From: QQUJ01 sp050287605
GTDB taxonomy: Bacteria > Pseudomonadota > Gammaproteobacteria > QQUJ01
DNA: 64,000 nt
Assembly: GCA_050287605.1 (NCBI GenBank)
Contig: JBNKCG010000093.1
Location: 1-64,000 of the forward strand
Direction of reading: 5' to 3'
In this document: positions 26,232 through 34,672 of the stretch, piece after piece
How the letters are laid out: each line of letters starts with the position of its first letter
How positions within the stretch are numbered: the stretch's first letter is position 1
Notes under the pieces: generated by a model
Told to the model about the DNA's origin: nothing
Databases searched by the model: none
What the model saw: the letters and a program-made list of their open reading frames with translations, nothing else
Translations under genes and position numbers: made by a program

Positions 26232-26633
26232 ATGTATCAAGTCGTCAAAGAAATCGAGTTCTGCTACGGACACCGCCTGCTCAACCATCAGGGCAAGTGT
26301 CGTCATCTGCACGGTCACAATGCGCGCGCGCGTATCGTGCTGGAGAGCGCGGATCTCGACGCCCTGGGGATGGTGTGCGACTTTGCCGACGTCAATCGCA
26401 TCGCCCGCGCCTTCATCGACGCAGAGCTGGATCACACCATGCTGATGCATCGCGACGATCCGTTTCTGCCCGCTGTTCGCGAGGCGGGCGAACGGGTCTA
26501 CGTGATGGACGAGAACCCCACCGCCGAGAACATCGCCCGCCTCATCTTCGAACAGGTCCAGGGACGCGGATTGCCGGTGGTCGAGGTCCAGATCTGGGAA
26601 ACCGGGACCGCCTATGCCACCTACCGGCCCTGA
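26232..26633 (+). CDS. 6-pyruvoyl-tetrahydropterin synthase/QueD family protein
   Basis: 133 aa. Zinc ligands and the catalytic Cys are in FCYGHRL (His) and GKCRHLHGHN (catalytic Cys plus two zinc His). The acidic ligand-binding residues are in the ENPTAENIA region and the C-terminal WETGTAYATY, matching the E-T motif of QueD. The fold makes 6-carboxytetrahydropterin from dihydroneopterin triphosphate for queuosine, or a related pterin. No queC/queE/folE is beside it, so the pathway assignment is inference. It is followed 3 bp later by the DUF599 gene, probably in one operon. Confidence 0.9.
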   Translation: MYQVVKEIEFCYGHRLLNHQGKCRHLHGHNARARIVLESADLDALGMVCDFADVNRIARAFIDAELDHTMLMHRDDPFLPAVREAGERVYVMDENPTAENIARLIFEQVQGRGLPVVEVQIWETGTAYATYRP

Positions 26634-26636
26634 CCC

Positions 26637-27332
26637 ATGAAGCACATCCCGCCACTCGATGTGAGCGCCGCCGCGTGGTTCCTGCTCTGTTGGGTCGGAT
26701 ATACCCTGTTCGCCGACCGTCGCGCCCGCCACACGCTGACCTTGATGAGCGCCATGCACGAGTATCGGCGTCTGTGGATGAGCGAACTGCTACGGCGCGA
26801 CGTGCGCATCATCGATGCCACCATCATCGGCACCCTGGCGCGCAGCGTCACCTTTTTCGCCTCCACCACCATTTTCATCCTGGCCGGCCTGCTGGCGGTG
26901 TTCGGCACCATCGACACTGCGATGAGCGTCATCCAGACACTCAGCTTCGCGGTTCACGCCAGCCGCGAGCTGTGGGAGCTCAAACTGGCGGGGCTGCTGC
27001 TGATCTTCATCTACGCCTTCTTCAAGTTCACCTGGTCCATGCGCCACTTCAACTACCTGTCGGTGCTGATCGGCGCCGCCCCCGCCGCCCACGACCTGCC
27101 GCCTTGGGCGGACAGCTACCGCGAGCGCGCTGCCCGCGTCAGTACCAACGCCACCAACACCTTCAATCGCGGTCTGCGCGCCTACTACTTCGGTCTCGCC
27201 TACCTCGCATGGTTTCTCCACCCGCTGCTATTCATCGCGGCGACGGTACTGGTGGTGGGGGTTCTCTACCGCCGCGAATTCCACTCACGCATGCTGCGCG
27301 AACTGGGCAACCCGGCCGATTTTCACGGCTAA
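26637..27332 (+). CDS. DUF599 family membrane protein
   Basis: 231 aa with four predicted membrane segments: ~10-25, ~63-90 (TFFASTTIFILAGLLAVFG), ~112-130 (LAGLLLIFIYAFFKFTW) and ~192-212. The RFF/HFNY block, the RxLRAYYFGLAYLAWFLHP motif and the length fit DUF599, a family of unknown function. The start lies 3 bp after the QueD-like stop and lacks its own clear ribosome-binding site, which points to translational coupling. Confidence 0.88.
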   Translation: MKHIPPLDVSAAAWFLLCWVGYTLFADRRARHTLTLMSAMHEYRRLWMSELLRRDVRIIDATIIGTLARSVTFFASTTIFILAGLLAVFGTIDTAMSVIQTLSFAVHASRELWELKLAGLLLIFIYAFFKFTWSMRHFNYLSVLIGAAPAAHDLPPWADSYRERAARVSTNATNTFNRGLRAYYFGLAYLAWFLHPLLFIAATVLVVGVLYRREFHSRMLRELGNPADFHG

Positions 27333-27357
27333 CGCGACGGGAGTGCCGCCCGCACCC

Positions 27358-28293
27358 TTACGCCTGCGAACGGCGCATTCGCGCAGCGCCGTGCAGGCGC
27401 TTCAACAACCGCCCGTCGATGGCGGCGAGCCCTAAGCCCAGCACGACAACTCCGGCGAAATGGTGCGGCGCCAAGCGTTCACCCAGGAACAACGCACCCA
27501 GCGCGATGGCGCTGACCGGGACCAAAAAGGTGACCAGGAGGATATTGGTCGCCCCGGCGTGAGCCAGAATGTGGAAATAGACGATGTACGCCAGTGCGGT
27601 TGAGAGCAGCGCCAGGGCGACGACCGCCGCCCACACGCCCGGCTGCGGCGCAGACAACGTCCACGGGCGATCGACGGCCAGTGCCAACGGCAGCATCACC
27701 AGCGCCGAAACACTCACCTGTCCGGTGGCCGCCGCCAGCGGCGGTACGCCCCAGCGCGCAAACCGCCGGCCGAACACCCCGGCGAACGAATAGGAGAGCG
27801 CCGCGCCCAGGATGGCGAGCTGGGCCAGCACGTTGACCCCCAACCCCGCCAAGGCACTGGGACCGATCACCACGACCACGCCGGTAAATCCCAGCGCCAC
27901 GCCCGCTACCCGATTGAACGACATGCGCTCGTCGTGGGTCAGCCAATGCGCCACCAGCACGGCAAATACCGGCGTCGCGGCGTTGAGGATGGAAGCCAGT
28001 CCGCCGGCAATGTGCGTTTGCCCCCAGACGATCAGCGTGAAGGGCAGCATGTTGTTGAGCAGCCCCATACCCGCGAAGGCGAACCAGACGCGTGGTTGGG
28101 CAGGCATGCGCCTGCCGCTGGCCAGCATCACCGCGTTCAGCACCAACGCCGCCAACACCAGGCGCGAGGCGACGATGGTGAACGGGGGCAGCCCATCGAC
28201 GGCCACCTCGACAAAAAAGAACGACCCGCCCCACATCACCGAAAGCGCGACCAGCATCAGCCAGTGGGCAGCGGACATCGATTGATTGACCAC
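27358..28293 (-). CDS. EamA/DMT-family transporter
   Basis: 311 aa with ten hydrophobic helices in two EamA halves; the first half opens WGGSFFFVEVAVDGLPPF, the classic EamA start. The GTG at 28293 is chosen because GGAG lies 7 nt before it; an ATG at 28278 lacks a site. These inner-membrane carriers usually export amino acids or metabolites. A second EamA gene lies 50 bp upstream on the same strand, and the two are only distantly alike. Confidence 0.92.
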   Translation of the reverse strand: MVNQSMSAAHWLMLVALSVMWGGSFFFVEVAVDGLPPFTIVASRLVLAALVLNAVMLASGRRMPAQPRVWFAFAGMGLLNNMLPFTLIVWGQTHIAGGLASILNAATPVFAVLVAHWLTHDERMSFNRVAGVALGFTGVVVVIGPSALAGLGVNVLAQLAILGAALSYSFAGVFGRRFARWGVPPLAAATGQVSVSALVMLPLALAVDRPWTLSAPQPGVWAAVVALALLSTALAYIVYFHILAHAGATNILLVTFLVPVSAIALGALFLGERLAPHHFAGVVVLGLGLAAIDGRLLKRLHGAARMRRSQA

Positions 28294-28304
28294 TCTGCAA
28301 CTCC

Positions 28305-28330
28305 GTTGTCGGGAAACTCCGGCTACACAC
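28305..28330 (-). repeat. upstream repeat shared by the two EamA genes (copy 1)
   Basis: GTTGTCGGGAA-A-CTCCGGCTACA, 12 bp upstream of the first EamA start, closely matches 29350-29373 upstream of the second. Possibly a shared operator or a duplication remnant. Confidence 0.5.
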
Positions 28331-28342
28331 TAGCGCGCCGGC

Positions 28343-29281
28343 TCAGCTCCCGCATTCCGCTTCTTGCGGCGCAGCGCCCTGCTTGCGGCTCCGCCACCCG
28401 CGCAACCAGCGTGCGGGGCGGATCAGGATGATGCCGTTGCCGGCCAGCACCAGTGCCACGCCGACAAGGCTCTGCGGACTCCAGTGGTAGCCCTCGAACC
28501 ACGCCGAGAGCTGCAGCGCCACCACCGGAAAGAGCAGCATGGCGTAGGCGGCCTTGTCGGCACCGATGCGCCCTACCAGAGTCAGGTAGCAGCCGAACGC
28601 AACGATGGAACCGAACACCGCGAGATAGAGCAGCGACCCGACGTAGGGCAGCGTGAACTCGAACCCAAACGCCTTGTCCACCAGCCCGGCTACGGCCAGC
28701 ATCGCCGTTCCGCCGTAGGCCATGCCCAGCGCATTGGTCTGCACCACCGGCAGCCCGTTGCGCTGGTTGCGCACCGAAACGATGTTGCCCAGCGACGCCG
28801 AGTAGGTGCCCGCCAGCGCAAACCCGATGCCGAGCAACGCATCGTGACCCAGTGACGCGCCGGCCAACTCCGGCCAGAACACCAACGCGATGCCCAGCAG
28901 GCCGACACTCGCCCCCACCACCACGTGCCCCTGTACCGACGAACCCAGCCACAGCCGGCCGTTGACGATATTCATGACGATGACCGACGAGAACAAGACC
29001 GCGATCAGACCGCTGGTCAGGTACTGGGTGCTCAAATAGACCAGCCAGTAGTTGAAGCCGAACAGCAGCAGGCCTTGGAGCAGCACGAAACGATGGGCGC
29101 GCACATCGAAGCGCAGCGGCAAACCGCGCGCGACGCAATACGCCAGCAGCAGCACGGCCGCCAGCACGAAGCGGTACGCCACCGATACCAGCGGGTCGAC
29201 CACGCCCAGCTGGAACGTAATCGCGATCCAGGTCGATCCCCAGATGACCACGGTGGCCAAGTAAAACAGCGTATTGCCCAT
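28343..29281 (-). CDS. EamA/DMT-family transporter
   Basis: 312 aa with ten membrane helices and two EamA repeats (VVIWGSTWIAITFQLGVV at the start; FWPELAG and AKAAYAMLLFPVVAL in the second half, with ADKAAY matching the family). AAAGGTGG lies 6 nt before the ATG. The C-terminus is a short basic cytoplasmic tail. Probably co-transcribed with the downstream EamA gene. Substrate unknown; export of small metabolites is the family norm. Confidence 0.92.
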   Translation of the reverse strand: MGNTLFYLATVVIWGSTWIAITFQLGVVDPLVSVAYRFVLAAVLLLAYCVARGLPLRFDVRAHRFVLLQGLLLFGFNYWLVYLSTQYLTSGLIAVLFSSVIVMNIVNGRLWLGSSVQGHVVVGASVGLLGIALVFWPELAGASLGHDALLGIGFALAGTYSASLGNIVSVRNQRNGLPVVQTNALGMAYGGTAMLAVAGLVDKAFGFEFTLPYVGSLLYLAVFGSIVAFGCYLTLVGRIGADKAAYAMLLFPVVALQLSAWFEGYHWSPQSLVGVALVLAGNGIILIRPARWLRGWRSRKQGAAPQEAECGS

Positions 29282-29349
29282 CTGGTGCCACCTTTCGCAA
29301 TCCCGATCTGCGCGACACTACCCGCGCCACCGTCGCAACACCATGCACA

Positions 29350-29373
29350 GTTGTCGGGAATTCCGGGCATACA
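29350..29373 (-). repeat. upstream repeat shared by the two EamA genes (copy 2)
   Basis: GTTGTCGGGAATTCCGGGC-ATACA, 69 bp upstream of the second EamA start. The core CGGGAATTCCGG is palindromic, so a dimeric regulator site is plausible. Confidence 0.5.
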
Positions 29374-29420
29374 GCAAGCAGGCAGGCGGCGCGCCATCGC
29401 GTGCCGCCTGCGCCCACCCC

Positions 29421-29792
29421 TCACGCGGGTGGTGCATGCACCCCGATGCGGTTGCCCTCGCTGTCGAGAAACACGCCGATGTGCCCGATCTGCTCGTTGA
29501 TCAGCGTCTTGTCCATCAGGATCTCACCGCCGTTGGCGGCGGCTCGTTCCAGAATCGGACTCACGTCCCGCCCGGCGTTGAGGTAGATAAGCGCGCCATC
29601 GGCACCCGGCTTCATGTGCTCCGCCTGCGTGACGCAACCGCCGGTGGCGGGTTCGTCGTACGGGAAAAGGGCCATGGTCATGCCGTCCATCTGCTCGCGC
29701 TTCAGCTCGGTGGCAAACACCTTTTCGTAGAATCCCACAGCGCGTTCGAAATCGGCGGCGGGGATTTCAAACCAGTTGATGACGTTGTTCAT
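29421..29792 (-). CDS. VOC-family (glyoxalase-like) protein
   Basis: 123 aa from the ATG at 29792, after GAGGAG 6 nt upstream. NWFEIPAADFERAVGFYEKVF is the standard start of the vicinal-oxygen-chelate fold. The metal-site positions (His/Glu) are weak here: E9, and E near the end in DSEGNRIGVH. Such proteins include small-molecule binders and dioxygenases, so no reaction can be assigned. It is divergent from the WYL regulator, and the two share an operator pair, so it is very likely that regulator's target. Confidence 0.93.
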   Translation of the reverse strand: MNNVINWFEIPAADFERAVGFYEKVFATELKREQMDGMTMALFPYDEPATGGCVTQAEHMKPGADGALIYLNAGRDVSPILERAAANGGEILMDKTLINEQIGHIGVFLDSEGNRIGVHAPPA

Positions 29793-29861
29793 TTCGAGCT
29801 CCTCGTTGTGATGTTGAAGCGGCCGCGGCGCGACCGGCAATGCAACCCTAGCGGAGCTCCA

Positions 29862-29879
29862 CTGACAACGGCCTGTCAG
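29862..29879. promoter_or_regulatory. operator 1, VOC/WYL divergent promoter
   Basis: CTGACA-N6-TGTCAG. As an 18-mer it is the reverse complement of operator 2 with one mismatch. A TTGTCA -35-like hexamer for the VOC gene overlaps it on the minus strand. Confidence 0.75.
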
Positions 29880-29914
29880 GAGGTCCGGGCGCAGCACCCG
29901 AATCCGCGAGTCTG

Positions 29915-29932
29915 CTGACAGGCCGTTGGCAG
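29915..29932. promoter_or_regulatory. operator 2, VOC/WYL divergent promoter
   Basis: CTGACA-N6-TGGCAG, 53 bp (about five helical turns) from operator 1 and just before the WYL gene start. Likely bound by the WYL regulator itself. Confidence 0.75.
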
Positions 29933-29956
29933 GAAGTCGGGTCTACAATGACCCCC

Positions 29957-30637
29957 ATGCGACGCGCCGACCGCCTGTTTCAGATCATCCTGCTGCTCGG
30001 CCGCGGCCGGGTGCTCACGGCCCGGCGCATGGCCGACGAGCTGGAGGTCTCCGAGCGCACCATCTACCGCGACATCGCCGATCTCATGGCCAGCGGTGCA
30101 CCCATAGACGGCGAGGCCGGCGTGGGTTACCGCCTGCGCCCCGGCTACCAGGTCCCGCCGCTGATGTTCGACACTGAGGAGTTGGAGGCGCTGGCATTGG
30201 GCGCCGAAATGGTACGCGCCTGGGCCGACACCGATCTGGCCAAGGCGGCCGGGCGCGTACAGGCCAAGGTGGATGCCGTGCTGCCCGACCGCCTGCGCGG
30301 GCGCTGGGATCGGGGGACCTTGCTGGCGCCCGGCTTTTTCGTTCACCCGCAAACGGTGATGGGCATGGCCGATTTGCGCCGCGCCATAGATCAGCGCCTG
30401 CTGGCGCGTATGGACTACGCGCGTGAGGACGGTACCACCTCGCGGCGCATCATCTGGCCGCTGGGGCTGGTGTTCTGGGGCACCAAGTGGACCCTGGGCG
30501 CCTGGTGCGAGCTGCGCGGAGCGTTTCGCACCTTCCGCCTCGACCGCATCCAGGCCTTGGATCTGATGCCTACCCAATACCCGGATCTGCCGGGGCGCCG
30601 CTTCCGCGATTACATCGCACACGCCAGCGGCGAATAG
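29957..30637 (+). CDS. YafY-type HTH and WYL-domain transcriptional regulator
   Basis: 226 aa from the ATG at 29957 (MRRADRLFQI, the family's usual start); an ATG at 29948 adds three residues. The N-terminal winged helix (HTH_11) includes LTARRMADELEVSERTIYRDI. The WYL domain (~140-215) has the GLVFWGTKWTLGAWCE block and ends with FRLDRI. A TACAAT hexamer at 29944-29949 would start transcription at about the ATG, so the mRNA may be leaderless. It is divergent from the VOC gene across two near-identical operators, the classic layout of an autoregulated repressor that senses a small molecule. Confidence 0.94.
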   Translation: MRRADRLFQIILLLGRGRVLTARRMADELEVSERTIYRDIADLMASGAPIDGEAGVGYRLRPGYQVPPLMFDTEELEALALGAEMVRAWADTDLAKAAGRVQAKVDAVLPDRLRGRWDRGTLLAPGFFVHPQTVMGMADLRRAIDQRLLARMDYAREDGTTSRRIIWPLGLVFWGTKWTLGAWCELRGAFRTFRLDRIQALDLMPTQYPDLPGRRFRDYIAHASGE

Positions 30638-30643
30638 CGCGCG

Positions 30644-32041
30644 CTACAGCTGCTGCAGCACCGCATTCAGCGTCGTCTTGGCATCCCCGAACAGCATGCG
30701 CGTGTTATCGCGGTAGAACAGCGGGTTGTCGACACCCGCATAGCCGGTGGCCATGGAGCGCTTGAGCACGATGGTGGTCTTGCCCTTCCACGGCGTCAGC
30801 ACCGGCATGCCGGAGATGGGGCTGTCGGGCACCTCCTGCGCGGCGGGGTTCACGATGTCGTTGGCACCGATGACGATGGAGACGTCGACCTTAGGGAACT
30901 CCTCGTTCACCTCCTCCATCTCGTGAACGATGTCGTACGGCACGTTGGCCTCGGCCAGCAGCACGTTCATGTGACCGGGCATGCGCCCGGCGACGGGGTG
31001 GATGCCGAAGCGCACGTTCACACCGCGCTGGCGCAGCGTGGTGGCGATCTCGGAGACGATGTGCTGGGCCTGGGCCACCGCCATGCCGTAGCCGGGCAGG
31101 ATCATCACCTCATTGGCGGACTTCAGCATATCCGCCACCTCGTCCGGTTCGATGGGTTTGATATCCTCGGGATCGCCCGCGGCCCCGGCAGCGGCGCCAG
31201 CGCCGGCACTGCTGCCCAACCCGCCCAGGATGACGTTGAGAAACTTGCGGTTCATGGCCTTGCACATGATGTAGCTGAGGATGGCCCCGCTGCTACCCAC
31301 CAGCGCACCGACCACGATCAACAGGTCGTTGCCCAGCATGAAACCCATCGCCGCCGCCGCCCACCCCGAGTAGGAGTTGAGCATGGAGACCACCACCGGC
31401 ATATCGGCCCCACCGATGGCCGTCACCATGTGCACGCCGAAGGCCAGTGCGACAACGGTCATGATGACGAGCTGGACCATGCCCGCCCCCTGCGCCGCGG
31501 CGCCGACGTAGCCGACGCCCAAAACGATCGCGGCGATCAGCAGTACAAGGTTGAACAGATGCCTGCCGGGCAGGCGCAGCGGCTTGCCGCCGATGCGGGC
31601 GCTCAGCTTGAGATAGGCGATCACCGAACCGGAGAAGGTCAGCGCGCCGATCAGGATGCCAATGTAGGTCTCGGCGTCATGGATGGCTTTCTCCGCCCCC
31701 GTAAGGCCCGGTGCGTGTTCGATGGCGTTGGCGTAGCCCACCAGTACCGCCGCCAGGCCCACCAGCGAATGGAGGATGGCCACCAGCTCCGGCATCTGGG
31801 TCATCTCGATGCGTTTGGCCAGCAGGTAGCCTATCCCCCCTCCGGCAACGATGCCGACGATGAGGTAACCGTGATTGGCCGTGACCAGACCGACGATGGT
31901 GACCACCAGCGCCAGCGCCATGCCGACGATCCCGTACCAGTTGCCGCGGCGCGCGGTCTCCTGGTGGCTGAGCCCGCCTAAGGCGAGGATGAACAGCGCG
32001 CTGGCCGCAATGTAAGAGACGGCGACGATACCCGAATTCAT
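30644..32041 (-). CDS. pntB: NAD(P) transhydrogenase subunit beta
   Basis: 465 aa from the ATG at 32041 (AGGA 7 nt upstream). Nine or so membrane helices (residues ~1-260) form part of the proton channel. The C-terminal NADP(H)-binding domain III (~285-465) carries GYGMAVAQAQ, HPVAGRMPGHMNVLLAEA and IGANDIVNPAA. With PntA it couples proton influx to hydride transfer from NADH to NADP. It lies 14 bp after pntA and converges with the WYL gene 6 bp away. The usual E. coli-type arrangement. Confidence 0.97.
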   Translation of the reverse strand: MNSGIVAVSYIAASALFILALGGLSHQETARRGNWYGIVGMALALVVTIVGLVTANHGYLIVGIVAGGGIGYLLAKRIEMTQMPELVAILHSLVGLAAVLVGYANAIEHAPGLTGAEKAIHDAETYIGILIGALTFSGSVIAYLKLSARIGGKPLRLPGRHLFNLVLLIAAIVLGVGYVGAAAQGAGMVQLVIMTVVALAFGVHMVTAIGGADMPVVVSMLNSYSGWAAAAMGFMLGNDLLIVVGALVGSSGAILSYIMCKAMNRKFLNVILGGLGSSAGAGAAAGAAGDPEDIKPIEPDEVADMLKSANEVMILPGYGMAVAQAQHIVSEIATTLRQRGVNVRFGIHPVAGRMPGHMNVLLAEANVPYDIVHEMEEVNEEFPKVDVSIVIGANDIVNPAAQEVPDSPISGMPVLTPWKGKTTIVLKRSMATGYAGVDNPLFYRDNTRMLFGDAKTTLNAVLQQL

Positions 32042-32055
32042 GAGCGTTTCCTTCC

Positions 32056-33618
32056 CTACTTGCGGAACATCAGCAACATGCGCCGGGTCACCGCGAAACC
32101 GCCGACGATGTTGATGCTGGTGATGAAGATCGCCGCCGCGGCCAGCCACGCAATCGCGCTGTTGGATGACGAGACCTGCATCAGCGCACCGATGACGATG
32201 ATGCTGCTGATGGCGTTGGTAACGCTCATCAGCGGCGTGTGCAGCGAATGCGACACGCCCCAGATCACCATGTAGCCGACGAAGCAGGCGAGTACGAACA
32301 CGGTGAGGTGCCCCATAAACACCGGCGGTGCCACCAGGCCCAGCCCAAAAAGCGCGGCGCCGGCCAGAATCAACGGCACCAGGAAGGCGAGCGGATGCGC
32401 GGGTTTCTCCTCGCGCAACGCCAAGTCCTTGACCGCGGAGGTGTCGATGTCCTCGCTGGGGGCCAGCGAGATGCGCGGCGCGGGCGGCGGCCAGGTGATC
32501 TCGCCCTCCTTGACCACGGTGCAGCCGCGGATCACTTCGTCTTCCATGTCGACCACGATCTTGCCGTCTTTCTCGGGGCACAGCTCGGCGAGCAAATGGC
32601 GCAGATTGGTGGCGTAGAGCTGGCTTGACTGTGCAGCCATGCGGCTGGGGAAATCGGTGTAGCCGATCAGGGTGACGCCGTACTTTTCCACCACCTTGTT
32701 GCGCTCGGTGAGCTTGCAGTTGCCGCCGGCCTCCGCCGCCAGATCGACGATCACGCTGCCCGGTTTCATGTTGGCCACCATGCGCTCGGTGATCAGCTCC
32801 GGCGCCGGTTTGCCGGGGATCAACGCGGTGGTGATGATGATGTCCACCTCCGCCGCCTGCGCGGCGAACAGGGCCATCTCCGCTTTGATGAATTCGGGAC
32901 TCATGGTCTTGGCGTAGCCGCCGGTGCCGGAACCGTCCTCGTCCGGGAAGTCGAGCATCAGGAACTCGGCGTTCATGCTTTCCACCTGCTCCTTGACGTC
33001 GGGCCGGGTGTCGAAGGCGCGCACGATGGCCCCCATGCTCTTGGCCGCGCCGATGGCGGCCAGCCCCGCGACACCCGCGCCGATCACCAGCACCTTGGCG
33101 GGCGGAATCCTACCGGCAGCGGTGATCTGGCCGGTAAAGAATCGCCCGAAGTGCTGAGCAGCCTCCACCACCGCGCGATAGCCGGCAATGTTGGCCATGG
33201 AGCTCAGGGCATCCATCTTCTGCGCCCGCGACAGGCGCGGCACCGCATCCATGGCGATGGCGGTCACCCCGTGCGCGGAGAGCTGCTCCAGCATGTGCGG
33301 GTTCTGGGTGGGGTAGATGAAGCTGATCAGCGTCTGCCCCGGGGAGAGCAGTTCGATGCCGTAAAAGCCCAGCTCCGGGTGGGGTTGTGGCGGGCGCACT
33401 TTCATCACGATGTCGGCGGTCTTCCACAACTCCCGCGGGTCTTCCACCAGCGTGACCCCGACCTTTTCGTAGGCATCGTCGCTGCAGTTGGCTTCCACCC
33501 CGGCGCCACGCTCGACAGCCAAGTCGAACCCCATGGCGATCAGGTGTTCGGCCACCTCGGGGGTTAGAGCGACACGCTTCTCACCTTCATTGATCTCTTT
33601 GGGAACCCCGATCAGCAT
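32056..33618 (-). CDS. pntA: NAD(P) transhydrogenase subunit alpha (E. coli type, with membrane segment)
   Basis: 520 aa from the ATG at 33618 (MLIGVPKEI; GAGGAG 9 nt upstream). Upstream in-frame starts at 33642 and 33675 are less likely. Domain I (1-~385) binds NAD(H), with VIGAGVAGLAAIGAAKSMGA and the alanine-dehydrogenase-like GVPKEINEGEKRVALTPE. The C-terminal ~110 residues hold four membrane helices, so alpha1 and alpha2 are fused as in E. coli, unlike split alphaproteobacterial forms. It supplies NADPH using the proton gradient. Confidence 0.97.
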   Translation of the reverse strand: MLIGVPKEINEGEKRVALTPEVAEHLIAMGFDLAVERGAGVEANCSDDAYEKVGVTLVEDPRELWKTADIVMKVRPPQPHPELGFYGIELLSPGQTLISFIYPTQNPHMLEQLSAHGVTAIAMDAVPRLSRAQKMDALSSMANIAGYRAVVEAAQHFGRFFTGQITAAGRIPPAKVLVIGAGVAGLAAIGAAKSMGAIVRAFDTRPDVKEQVESMNAEFLMLDFPDEDGSGTGGYAKTMSPEFIKAEMALFAAQAAEVDIIITTALIPGKPAPELITERMVANMKPGSVIVDLAAEAGGNCKLTERNKVVEKYGVTLIGYTDFPSRMAAQSSQLYATNLRHLLAELCPEKDGKIVVDMEDEVIRGCTVVKEGEITWPPPAPRISLAPSEDIDTSAVKDLALREEKPAHPLAFLVPLILAGAALFGLGLVAPPVFMGHLTVFVLACFVGYMVIWGVSHSLHTPLMSVTNAISSIIVIGALMQVSSSNSAIAWLAAAAIFITSINIVGGFAVTRRMLLMFRK

Positions 33619-33971
33619 CGCATTGTTCTCCTCGTTATCCATGCATCGCCGTCGGCGCACGGCAAATTGGTTCATCGTGAATTATCGGTGATATCACACG
33701 ATGCTTCTTAAATCAGGCTTAAAAGCCTTTGCACGGCACGTCAACTGCTTCACATTCCGAACAAAAACAACCGCCGGATCCGTCACCGTTGTCGGCGCCG
33801 CGAGCCGATCTCACCCGCCTACGCACAACGGTACGCCACCGCCGGTTCACAGCACCGCAGATTAGGATATCGCCTCAGAGGAACACTGCGCGGCAAACGA
33901 AATTGGCAAGGCGCAATAATCGGGGTGCCGAAAGGCTGCCCAAACGTCGGATTTGGCGTCGGCGCTGCGTG
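33619..33971. other. pntA upstream region with palindromes
   Basis: 353 bp without a supported gene. It carries a candidate -10 and two palindromes near pntA (33681-33728). The rest, toward the GH108 gene, shows nothing recognisable. Confidence 0.5.
33681..33728 (-). promoter_or_regulatory. candidate pntA promoter/operator region
   Basis: On the minus strand a GATAAT -10-like hexamer (33681-33686) is preceded by the perfect palindrome GTGATATCAC (33688-33697) and by AGGCTT-AA-AAGCCT (33715-33728). No good -35 is visible, which suits an activator-dependent promoter. Regulator unknown. Confidence 0.4.
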
Positions 33972-34541
33972 TTAGGTCCGGCTCAGCCAGCCTCGCGTGA
34001 AACGCTCCTGTGTCGGATCGTTGCGCATGATTTCGATGTAGTGCATCGCCTGCAGGGCGTTAAGCAGTTTGAGCAGGTAATGCGTATTGCGATCGGATTT
34101 CAGGTACGCGCCGAGGGCGGCTAAACTCTTGTCACCCAGCCAGCCGTCCACCGTAAGATCGGCGTAGTTTTTCTGGTTGCGGTTGAGCAGGTTGAGCGCT
34201 TCCTGAAAAAAGCGCACCGCACGGCGCACACCCATGTTGACGGCGGTGTCGAACAGCTCCTGCGCCACTGCATCGTCGTCCAGCTGATCCCCTTTGATGG
34301 GTGCCCAATAATTGGCCCGGTAGAAATCGGCAACGGCGCGTTGCAGCACACCGTCCCTGTCAAGCACCGCGGGAAAGCCCGGTGTGCCGCGTTGCGCATC
34401 GACACGCCGCCAACCCGCCCACTGCGGGTGGACACGCCGAGCGATGCCGCGGTAGGTTTCGCCGCCGCGGTCGACGGGATCGTTGGCGTAGCCGCCCTCG
34501 TGCTGCAGCACCAGAGCGAGTGCTTTTTGATAATCGGCCAT
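33972..34541 (-). CDS. glycoside hydrolase family 108-type peptidoglycan hydrolase
   Basis: 189 aa. The N-terminal EGGYANDPVDRGGETYRGI is the GH108 (TtsA/secretion-activator, phage-lysozyme-like) signature, with its catalytic Glu in EGGY. LFDTAVNMGVRRAVRFFQEALN and VDGWLGDKSLAAL form the C-terminal peptidoglycan-binding part. No signal peptide is present, as in phage or toxin-type members that depend on a holin or special export. GGAGGAG lies just before the ATG. It follows the papain/hydrolase fusion gene by 131 bp containing a stem-loop. A bacteriolytic effector or a cell-wall gate opener is possible. Confidence 0.93.
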   Translation of the reverse strand: MADYQKALALVLQHEGGYANDPVDRGGETYRGIARRVHPQWAGWRRVDAQRGTPGFPAVLDRDGVLQRAVADFYRANYWAPIKGDQLDDDAVAQELFDTAVNMGVRRAVRFFQEALNLLNRNQKNYADLTVDGWLGDKSLAALGAYLKSDRNTHYLLKLLNALQAMHYIEIMRNDPTQERFTRGWLSRT

Positions 34542-34624
34542 GTATCTCCTCCGCGGTTCAAACGCCCCGACGCGCGGCCTCTACAAGCCCGGCGCATCCG
34601 GCAGTGCAGCGCGCATCAACGTGA

Positions 34625-34652
34625 TGCCATACCGGCCCTTACCGGCATGGCA
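34625..34652 (-). other. intergenic stem-loop between hydrolase fusion and GH108 gene
   Basis: An 11-bp stem (TGCCATACCGG / CCGGCATGGCA, one mismatch) with a 6-nt loop and no following U-run. Rather than a full terminator it may be an attenuator or an mRNA-processing site. Confidence 0.6.
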
Positions 34653-34672
34653 CACGCGTGCGATCCCAACGG

